From an uncultured Collinsella sp. (lineage in GTDB: Bacteria; Actinomycetota; Coriobacteriia; Coriobacteriales; Coriobacteriaceae), in contig CALBOJ010000050.1 of NCBI GenBank assembly GCA_937896835.1, positions 23,134 to 87,133 of the forward strand: a stretch of 64,000 nt of DNA, read 5' to 3'. Below are positions 51,323-57,387 of the stretch, piece by piece. Position 1 is the stretch's first letter; the number at the start of each line of letters is the position of its first letter. A program made the translations under genes and the position numbers. A model generated the notes under the pieces. It saw only the letters and a program-made list of their open reading frames with translations, was not told the origin of the DNA and did not search any database.

Positions 51323-52705
51323 GAGCTCAACGCTTTCGGCGCCGTTGATGTTCAGGTCACGCTCGTAGAAGGCCGTGAGGGCGCGGATGGCGTATACCAC
51401 GTCGCGCACGCCACCGGTCTCGTAGCTAGAATGCATGGCCAGCTGAGGCAGGCCCACGTCCACGGCATGCATGCTCGCCTGCATATTGGACAGATTGCCG
51501 AGCGTGGAGCCGCCGGCCATGTCGCTCTTGTTGGCGAAGGCCTGCGTGGGCACGTCGGCGTCATCGCAGATGGCCTGGAACACCGCGCGGCTAAAGGCAT
51601 CGGTGCAGTAGTGCTGGTTGGCGGCTTCCTTGATGACGATGCCGCCGTTGAGCACAACCTGGTTGCGGGCGTCGCACTTCTCGGCGTGGTTGGGGTGCAC
51701 GGCATGCGCGTTGTCGCAGCTCACGAGCATCGAAGCGGCAAGCGCACGGTGGTACGACTCATCGTCAAAGCCCAGCGATCCGTTGATGCGGCGCAGCGCG
51801 TCGGCCAAGAACGTCGACATGGCGCCCTGCTTGGTCTCGGAGCCAACCTCCTCGTTATCGAAGCAGCAGAAGACCGAAACGTCGTGCGCATTCTCGGCAC
51901 CCAAAAATGCCTGCAGCGAGGTGTAGGTGCAGGCCAGGTCGTCGAGCTTGGGCGTCGAGATAAACTCGTCGGCCCAGCCCCAAATGCGCGCATCCTGACG
52001 ATTGACCAGGAACAGATCGCGGCCCAGAATCTGCTCGGGCTCAACGTCCAGCTCTTCGGCGATCAGGGCATCGAAGTCACCCTGCTTAAGCTCGCCGGCG
52101 CTGATGAGCGGGCACAGGTCGACAGCTCGGTTGGGCGCAAAGCCCTCGTTAACGCCACGATTCATATGGATGGCAAGGCTCGGGATAATGGCAACTTCGC
52201 GCTCGGTAGCGAGCAAGCGGCTCTCGATACGGTCGCCCTCGCGCACCAGCACGCGGCCCGCAAGTGCCAGCGGGCGATCGAACCAGGTGTAGTCGATCAT
52301 GCCGCCGTAGGCCTCGGTGTTCAGGCGCAGCGTCTCGCCCGCGCCGTCGAGCTCGGGCACGGCCTTAACCTTAAACGTCGGCGAATCGCTGTGTGACGCC
52401 GTGAGTTGAAAATGATAGTCGCCGGCAACGCCGTCCTCGCCCCACGTCGCGGCCAGGTCCTCGCCCACCTTAAAGGCAACGACGCTCGAGGTGTTGCGCT
52501 GCGTGTAATAACGCCCGCCCGGTTCGATATCCCACGCCGCATTCTCGGGCAGGTAGGTAAAGCCCGCCTCGTCGAGCTCGGCCATAATGGTCGCCGCCGT
52601 ATGGAACATGCTGGGGCATGCCTCGATAAAGTCGATAAGGTCGTTGGCGGCCTCGATATCGTCGGCCGTCACATGCACGCGCTCGGGCGTTTCCTGATCC
52701 GTCAT
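51320..52705 (-). CDS. M18 family aminopeptidase
   Basis: The 461-residue di-metal aminopeptidase has M18 hallmarks: QLTASHSDSPTFKVK (metal His, Asp), RLNTEAYGGMIDYTWFDRPLALAGRV, PKLDDLACTYTSLQAFLG (Asp), CCFDNEEVGSETKQGA (catalytic Glu-Glu), SCDNAHAVHPNH and LPQLAMHSSYETGG (His). It removes N-terminal residues, often acidic, in the cytosol. The ATG at 52705 has AAAGGGGAG 4-5 bases upstream; the frame is open further without a site. It is a single gene ending in repeat R4. Confidence 0.95.
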   Translation of the reverse strand: MTDQETPERVHVTADDIEAANDLIDFIEACPSMFHTAATIMAELDEAGFTYLPENAAWDIEPGGRYYTQRNTSSVVAFKVGEDLAATWGEDGVAGDYHFQLTASHSDSPTFKVKAVPELDGAGETLRLNTEAYGGMIDYTWFDRPLALAGRVLVREGDRIESRLLATEREVAIIPSLAIHMNRGVNEGFAPNRAVDLCPLISAGELKQGDFDALIAEELDVEPEQILGRDLFLVNRQDARIWGWADEFISTPKLDDLACTYTSLQAFLGAENAHDVSVFCCFDNEEVGSETKQGAMSTFLADALRRINGSLGFDDESYHRALAASMLVSCDNAHAVHPNHAEKCDARNQVVLNGGIVIKEAANQHYCTDAFSRAVFQAICDDADVPTQAFANKSDMAGGSTLGNLSNMQASMHAVDVGLPQLAMHSSYETGGVRDVVYAIRALTAFYERDLNINGAESVEL

Positions 52706-52866
52706 GCTCTCCCCTTTCGCTGGGTTGATGGTCCCCTCCAGCATACCCCGCCACGCCAGTGCCGCACTCTTCATTCCGTGCTTAATTCCGCACCGCTCAC
52801 CAAGTTGAGCCATCATGCCCGCGCTCCTTTTGCGACAATTGCGCCAACAGGACGAGAGGAGCCGTC

Positions 52867-53952
52867 ATGAAGCCACGTAACATTGCCATCGCCTGCGGTG
52901 TCGCGGGAGCCGCCGTCGGCCTTGCCGCTGCCACCGGCATCGTTTACCGCAAGCAAATCAAGTCCGTCGCGTCGCTCAAACGCTTGACCGACTATGCGGA
53001 TGGCTATGACCTGTACGCAATCGACATCGCCTACGGCTACGATCTTGATCGCATCATCGCCGCTGGCGTGTGCGACGATCAGGCCTACATCGATGCCGTG
53101 GTGGCGCAGGTGCTGCCCGGTGCGCCGGCACATGTCCAGGCGCCCCAGTTTGCCTGCAGCGCTTTTGCCGCCGTAGATGCCGAAGGCCGCGTGCGCACCG
53201 GTCGCAATTACGACTTTAAGGACGACACCTCGGTGCTGCTGGTGCGCAATCACCCACGCGGCGGCTATGCCTCCATCGGGTTTGCCGCCCTTAACAACCT
53301 GGGCGATAACACTCCGCTTGACTCCGTCGCCGGACGTGCCGCCGCACTCATGGGCCCGTTTACCCAGCTCGACGGTGTTAACAAATGCGGCGTGTCCATT
53401 GCCGTACTCACTCTGGATTCCAAGCCCTGTGACCAGGACACAAAGCGCCCCGTCATCAATACCTCGCTCGCCATCCGTCTGGTGCTCGACCGCGCGGCCA
53501 CCACGCAGGAGGCCGTCGACCTGCTTTCTGCCTACGACATGCACGCCATGGCCGGACGCGACTATCACTTCTTTATCAACGACGCCGCCGGTGACGCGCG
53601 GGTGGTGGAGTGGGATCCGCGCGATCCCGACCGTGCATGCAAGGCGACGCCCGTACGCCAGGTCACGAACTTCTACGCCTGCTATGGCGACGAAGTGCTG
53701 CCCAACCAAAAGAATGGCGAGCTGGGCCATGGCAAGGAGCGCGCCATCGCCATCGCCGATGTCCTCGACGCCCATACCGGCGCCCAAGACGAGGCAGTCG
53801 CTTGGAAGGCCCTACGCGCTGCGGCGCAAGAGCCCAATCCGGAAGACATCACCAGCAACACGCAGTGGTCGGTCGTCTTCGACAACACCGAGCCCGCTGC
53901 CGCCATCACGCTGCGCCGCCACTGGGGCGACGTCGACGCCTTCGCGCTGTAA
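52867..53952 (+). CDS. Membrane-anchored Ntn-type linear amide hydrolase
   Basis: The 361-residue protein has an N-terminal hydrophobic segment (AIACGVAGAAVGLAAATGIVY) likely to act as a signal anchor. An Ntn-hydrolase domain of the choloylglycine / C45 linear C-N hydrolase type follows: QFACSAFAAVDAEGRVRTGRNYDFKDD, where Cys97 is the probable nucleophile and Arg in GRNYDF a partner, then GYASIGFAALNNL, DGVNKCGVSIAV and QWSVVFDN. It would need processing before Cys97 or act with a blocked Cys. It could hydrolyse bile-salt-like or N-acyl amides; this is not shown by sequence. GAGGAG lies 6 bases before the ATG. Confidence 0.8.
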   Translation: MKPRNIAIACGVAGAAVGLAAATGIVYRKQIKSVASLKRLTDYADGYDLYAIDIAYGYDLDRIIAAGVCDDQAYIDAVVAQVLPGAPAHVQAPQFACSAFAAVDAEGRVRTGRNYDFKDDTSVLLVRNHPRGGYASIGFAALNNLGDNTPLDSVAGRAAALMGPFTQLDGVNKCGVSIAVLTLDSKPCDQDTKRPVINTSLAIRLVLDRAATTQEAVDLLSAYDMHAMAGRDYHFFINDAAGDARVVEWDPRDPDRACKATPVRQVTNFYACYGDEVLPNQKNGELGHGKERAIAIADVLDAHTGAQDEAVAWKALRAAAQEPNPEDITSNTQWSVVFDNTEPAAAITLRRHWGDVDAFAL

Positions 53953-54021
53953 GGAGCTGGCACCGTCGTCCTTACGCTCGCCTGACGTTGCTTACATTTC
54001 TATACGCTTGAGCTAACACGT

Positions 54022-54054
54022 TTTACCCCCGCATCAACAGTGTGCGGGGGTAAA
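54022..54054. terminator. Hairpin between the Ntn hydrolase and pfk genes
   Basis: TTTACCCCCGCA pairs perfectly with TGCGGGGGTAAA around 9 nt. The T-run is short, so termination is probable rather than certain. Confidence 0.6.
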
Positions 54055-54092
54055 CTTATGCGCATGTTATAACTTGCCCGGAAGGATTCATC

Positions 54093-55172
54093 ATGCTCAG
54101 GATCGGTCTTCTTACCAGTGGCGGCGACTGCCAGGCGCTCAACGCCACCATGCGCGGCATTGTCAAAACGCTTATGACCAATAGCAAAGAGCCTATCGAA
54201 ATCTATGGTTTTGAGGATGGCTACCAGGGCCTTATCTACAGCAGGTTCCGCGTCATGACGCCCGCCGATTTTAGCGGCATCCTCACCCGCGGCGGCACCA
54301 TCCTGGGCACGAGCCGCACGCCGTTCAAGCGCCTGGACATTCCCGAGGCCGACGGCGTCGAGAAGGTGCCCGCAATGGTCCACACCTATCATAAACTGCA
54401 GCTCGACTGCCTGTTTATGCTGGGCGGCAACGGATCCACCAAGACCGCCAACCGCCTGCGCGAAGAAGGCCTCAACGTTATCGCCCTGCCCAAGACCATC
54501 GATAACGACACCTGGGGCACCGAGTTGACGTTTGGCTTTACGAGCGCCATCGACGTCGCCACCAAGTGCATCGACGACATCCACACCACTGCCTCGAGTC
54601 ACGGCCGCGTGTTTGTCATCGAGATCATGGGCCACAAGGTCGGTTGGATTCCGCTGTATGCCGGCGTCGCGGGCGGCGCGGACGTCATCTTGATTCCCGA
54701 GATCCCCTACGACATGGACAACGTCATCAAGACCATCGAGCATCGCATGGAGACCGGCAGCCGCTTTACCATCGTAGCCGTCGCCGAGGGCGCTATCTCC
54801 AAGGAGGACGCAGCGCTGCCCAAGAAGGAGTACAAGAAAAAGCTCGCCGAGCGCACGAGTCCGTCGATCGTCTACGACATCGCCAAGGAGATCGAGGCCA
54901 AGACTGGTCGCGAGACCCGCGTCGCCATCCCCGGCCACACGCAGCGCGGCGGCCAACCCGACGCCCAGGACCGCATCTTTGCGACCCAGTGCGGCGTCGA
55001 GGCGGCACTGGGGTGCCTACGCGGCGAGTTTGGCTACATGATTGCCCTGCGTGACGGCAAGATGTGCCACATGCCGCTCGAGGAGGTCGCCGGCAAGCTC
55101 AAGTTTGTCGACCCCCAGAGCGACCTGGTGCGCGAGGCCAAGGCGCTGGGCATCAGCTTCGGCGACGAATAG
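54093..55172 (+). CDS. pfkA: 6-phosphofructokinase
   Basis: This glycolytic enzyme phosphorylates fructose 6-phosphate. The 359-residue product has IGLLTSGGDCQALNATMRGIV, GGTILGTSR, the phosphoryl-donor site GGNGSTKTANRL, PKTIDNDTWGTELTFGF with the catalytic Asp and GHTQRGGQPDAQDR. The donor-site residue equivalent to E. coli 103 is Asn instead of Asp. Residue 104 is Gly (ATP-like) and 124 is Lys (as in pyrophosphate-type and actinobacterial enzymes), so the donor cannot be called with certainty. GGAAGGA lies upstream. Its stop codon is within a nested palindrome. Confidence 0.92.
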   Translation: MLRIGLLTSGGDCQALNATMRGIVKTLMTNSKEPIEIYGFEDGYQGLIYSRFRVMTPADFSGILTRGGTILGTSRTPFKRLDIPEADGVEKVPAMVHTYHKLQLDCLFMLGGNGSTKTANRLREEGLNVIALPKTIDNDTWGTELTFGFTSAIDVATKCIDDIHTTASSHGRVFVIEIMGHKVGWIPLYAGVAGGADVILIPEIPYDMDNVIKTIEHRMETGSRFTIVAVAEGAISKEDAALPKKEYKKKLAERTSPSIVYDIAKEIEAKTGRETRVAIPGHTQRGGQPDAQDRIFATQCGVEAALGCLRGEFGYMIALRDGKMCHMPLEEVAGKLKFVDPQSDLVREAKALGISFGDE

Positions 55173-55348
55173 CCTCGGCCGAAACTGCTCTCATCGGAGA
55201 CCCCAGGGCTTACATCCCAAATCGTCCTCGGACATGTCAGGACCCCGCCGTGCGCTTCGCGCGGCGGGGTCCTTCCGTCCTGCGGAAAGATTTGGGATGT
55301 AAGCCCTGAGGCCTCCTGCGGTAACTAGGGAGGCCGAGGCTATTCGTC
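55164..55348. repeat. Three nested palindromes spanning the pfk stop codon
   Basis: The outer arms GACGAATAGCCTCGGCC (55164-55180) and GGCCGAGGCTATTCGTC (55332-55348) are perfect. The middle arms AGGGCTTACATCCCAAATC (55205) and GATTTGGGATGTAAGCCCT (55289) are perfect. The inner arms AGGACCCCGCCG/CGGCGGGGTCCT (55239-55273) flank TGCGCTTCGCG. The left outer arm includes the pfk stop codon. The inner hairpin may terminate pfk. Confidence 0.88.
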
Positions 55349-55564
55349 TTCTTGCTGCGGGTGCGTGGGCTGAGATTTTGGGATGTTGCAGGCTCTTAGC
55401 TGAGAGTAGCACTGACATTTGTCCTGAAATGGCTGGTCGTTAGGGGTTGCTACCGGTAGTTGCGGTAGGGTTGGGGCAGATTCTAACTAGAAATGGTGGT
55501 CGCTACCGGCTGTTCTCGGCATACTCGGCTCATTCGATTCGACCATCAAACGAAAGGAACCACC

Positions 55565-56503
55565 ATGGATCTTGCGATGGCACAGCGGCTCGTCGATCGC
55601 CGCAAGGCTGCTGGGCTTTCTCAGGAGGCGCTTGCCGCCCAGCTGGGTGTGAGTCGTCAGGCTGTCAGTAAATGGGAGCGCAGCGAATCCTCTCCCGATA
55701 CCGATAACCTTATTGCGCTCGCCGCGCTGTATGGCGTGTCGCTGGATGAGCTGCTGTATGGGGAGGCGGTGGATAGCACTGACGACTCGCAGGCTGATGA
55801 TGAGGCGCAGAACAGCAACGCCGGCACCAAAGCTTCAGATAAGGCTGAGGAGGCTGAGGCTTCTACTGAACACGCTGATTGCAGCGATAAGCCACTTGTC
55901 GATATTTCCCTCGCGCGCGGCATCCACGTTATTGACCCCAACAAAGGCGAAGAGGTTCATGTTGGCTGGAATGGCATCCATGTGGCTAACGAGCGCAAGG
56001 GTGAAGAGGTCCATGTGGGGCCAGGCGGATTGCATATCGATACGCTTGAGGACGATGGACATAGTGTGCATACCAATGACGACGGCACCGTCACCATCGA
56101 CGGCGAGACGTTTTCCAGCTGGAAGGAAGCACACGACAAGCTCGACCATCACGGCAAGCATTTCCACACCAAGGTCGGACGTGCATGGAACAAATTCCCC
56201 TTCCCTGTGCTTGTCGCCCTCGCCTATCTGGTGCTCGGCATTGTCTACGGCACATGGGCTACGGGACTCTTCCTCGTCTTTCTGATTCCCGTCTATTACG
56301 CGCTTGGCGACTTTATCGACCAACGCCACTTATCTAAGCTGATCGAGGTCATCTACCCGGCAGCCGCCATCGCTTGGTTCCTCTACATGTGGCTCTGTTT
56401 GGGACAGCCCCATCCTGCATGGATCATCCTCATCACGATTCCCGTCATCAAAGCGCTCATGCGCTGGTGCCTCAAACAATGGAAGCACCGCCAACAGGCC
56501 TAA
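55565..56503 (+). CDS. Membrane-tethered XRE-type regulator with repeated linker
   Basis: The 312-residue protein has an N-terminal XRE helix-turn-helix (AQRLVDRRKAAGLSQEALAAQLGVSRQAVSKWERSESSPDTDNLIALAALYGVSLDELLYG). An acidic linker (~70-115) follows, then a segment with tandem copies of GIHV....KGEEVHVG (IHVIDPNKGEEVHVGWNG, then IHVANERKGEEVHVGPGG). A His-rich region and three C-terminal membrane spans complete it. It is probably a membrane-bound regulator that senses the envelope. AAAGGAA lies 6 bases before the ATG. The upstream region has two TTGCTACCGG/TCGCTACCGG repeats (55447, 55501) that may be operators. Confidence 0.85.
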   Translation: MDLAMAQRLVDRRKAAGLSQEALAAQLGVSRQAVSKWERSESSPDTDNLIALAALYGVSLDELLYGEAVDSTDDSQADDEAQNSNAGTKASDKAEEAEASTEHADCSDKPLVDISLARGIHVIDPNKGEEVHVGWNGIHVANERKGEEVHVGPGGLHIDTLEDDGHSVHTNDDGTVTIDGETFSSWKEAHDKLDHHGKHFHTKVGRAWNKFPFPVLVALAYLVLGIVYGTWATGLFLVFLIPVYYALGDFIDQRHLSKLIEVIYPAAAIAWFLYMWLCLGQPHPAWIILITIPVIKALMRWCLKQWKHRQQA

Positions 56504-56550
56504 CACGCTCCGACCCACCAGCACCCAACCACCCCCGCCCTTCTCCTAAG

Positions 56551-56613
56551 TTGCGGTGAGATAGGGACTGTTTTGAAGCTCCAAAGCGCCAAACAGTCCG
56601 TATATCACCGCAA
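56551..56613. repeat. Palindromic element F (TTGCGGTGA)
   Basis: TTGCGGTGAGATAGGGACTG begins the left arm (56551-56575) and CAGTCCGTATATCACCGCAA ends the right (56590-56613); ~20 of 24 positions pair around 14 nt. It lies after the HTH gene and may serve as its terminator region, although no T-run follows. Confidence 0.75.
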
Positions 56614-56671
56614 CCTACAAACAACTGGGTCAGTTCCGGCACGGAGATTAGCATTGAGCTGACCACGCGCC

Positions 56672-56825
56672 AAGAAAAGGGCCTATTTACTACGTTTAAC
56701 TCGAGAGGGCCGACCATACCCGCCTTTTCCGAATATTTGCAAGCCCTCTACCTGCGGTTTTAATTTCATAATCTTTGTCATGGTCGAGGGTGTGGTAGCA
56801 AACGTAGTAGATAGGCCCGTTTTGC
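56672..56825 (-). repeat. Structured palindromic element B (AAACCGCAGG core)
   Basis: Outer arms GGGCCTATTTACTACGTTT (56679-56697) and AAACGTAGTAGATAGGCCC (56800-56818) pair at 18 of 19 positions. Inner arms CGACCAT (56711) and ATGGTCG (56780) extend the stem. On the minus strand the apex reads AATTAAAACCGCAGGTAGAG, then GGCTTGCAAATATTCGG, closely matching element A (AATAAAACCGCAGGTACAGAGCTTGG). It lies in the 440-bp gap before the small gene at 56948. Confidence 0.75.
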
Positions 56826-56947
56826 GGCATACGACCCATTCAAGCCCAATCTCGAAGGCTGGAGAAAGCCCTTCATCCACGCCTGTGAGCGAAAACCAAA
56901 TAGAATGAAAGGCAAATGGAAAAGCCCGTTTAACGAGCGGAGGACAT

Positions 56948-57268
56948 ATGCGCGACGTAGCCGAAAGCGACTGGAAGCTGTTTAAGAAAATGCTTCCTCA
57001 ATGGCAAGAACGTTATATGGAAAAGCTCATCGGCCAGTATGTTGAGATACTGAACGGCGACAGTGAAGCGTCCAGTAGATTTTGGGCACTAGAAGAGCGC
57101 CTCAATAGAGACAAGCTGTCCTCAGGCGTAATTGCAAACGACATTCGCCGCAGCACAATGCACCGCGAGATAGCCAATTTGCTTATCGACAGCGTGATCA
57201 CCCTTGACGACCTTGACGGTTTTACCGAGGACATTAAGAGCTATGCGCAACACTGGATTGGCCAGTAA
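56948..57268 (+). CDS. Hypothetical small helical protein
   Basis: The 106-residue protein is soluble and mostly helical: MRDVAESDWKLFKKMLPQWQ, then ERYMEKLIGQYVEILNGDSEASSRFWALEERL, ending LDGFTEDIKSYAQHWIGQ. It is of a kind seen widely in gut Firmicutes and Actinobacteria without a known function, I believe. CGGAGGACAT precedes the ATG directly. It is a lone gene between element B and a terminator. Composition is more AT-rich than neighbours, hinting at transfer. Confidence 0.7.
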   Translation: MRDVAESDWKLFKKMLPQWQERYMEKLIGQYVEILNGDSEASSRFWALEERLNRDKLSSGVIANDIRRSTMHREIANLLIDSVITLDDLDGFTEDIKSYAQHWIGQ

Positions 57269-57303
57269 GAGCACTGAACGACAGACATCCCCAGCAAAAC
57301 GGG

Positions 57304-57341
57304 GCAAACGCCGGGCCACCTAATGGTTGTCCGGCGTTTGC
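57304..57341 (+). terminator. Hairpin after the small gene
   Basis: GCAAACGCCGG pairs perfectly with CCGGCGTTTGC around 16 nt. It is followed directly by repeat R5 and has no T-run of its own. Confidence 0.65.
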
Positions 57342-57387
57342 GCAGATAAAACCTGCCAAAATAAACCTGTCCCTTTTTGGCAGGTCA
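57342..57387 (-). repeat. REP-like hairpin, copy R5
   Basis: CAGATAAAACCTGCCAAAA, loop TAAACCTGTCCCT, TTTTGGCAGGTCA; the final TCA is the TGA stop of the FtsX-type permease on the minus strand. Confidence 0.85.

Noticed and set aside
56683..56880. A 65-codon minus frame over element B
   Set aside because: The sequence is explained by the palindrome and has no ribosome site; it is likely a frame opened by the repeat.
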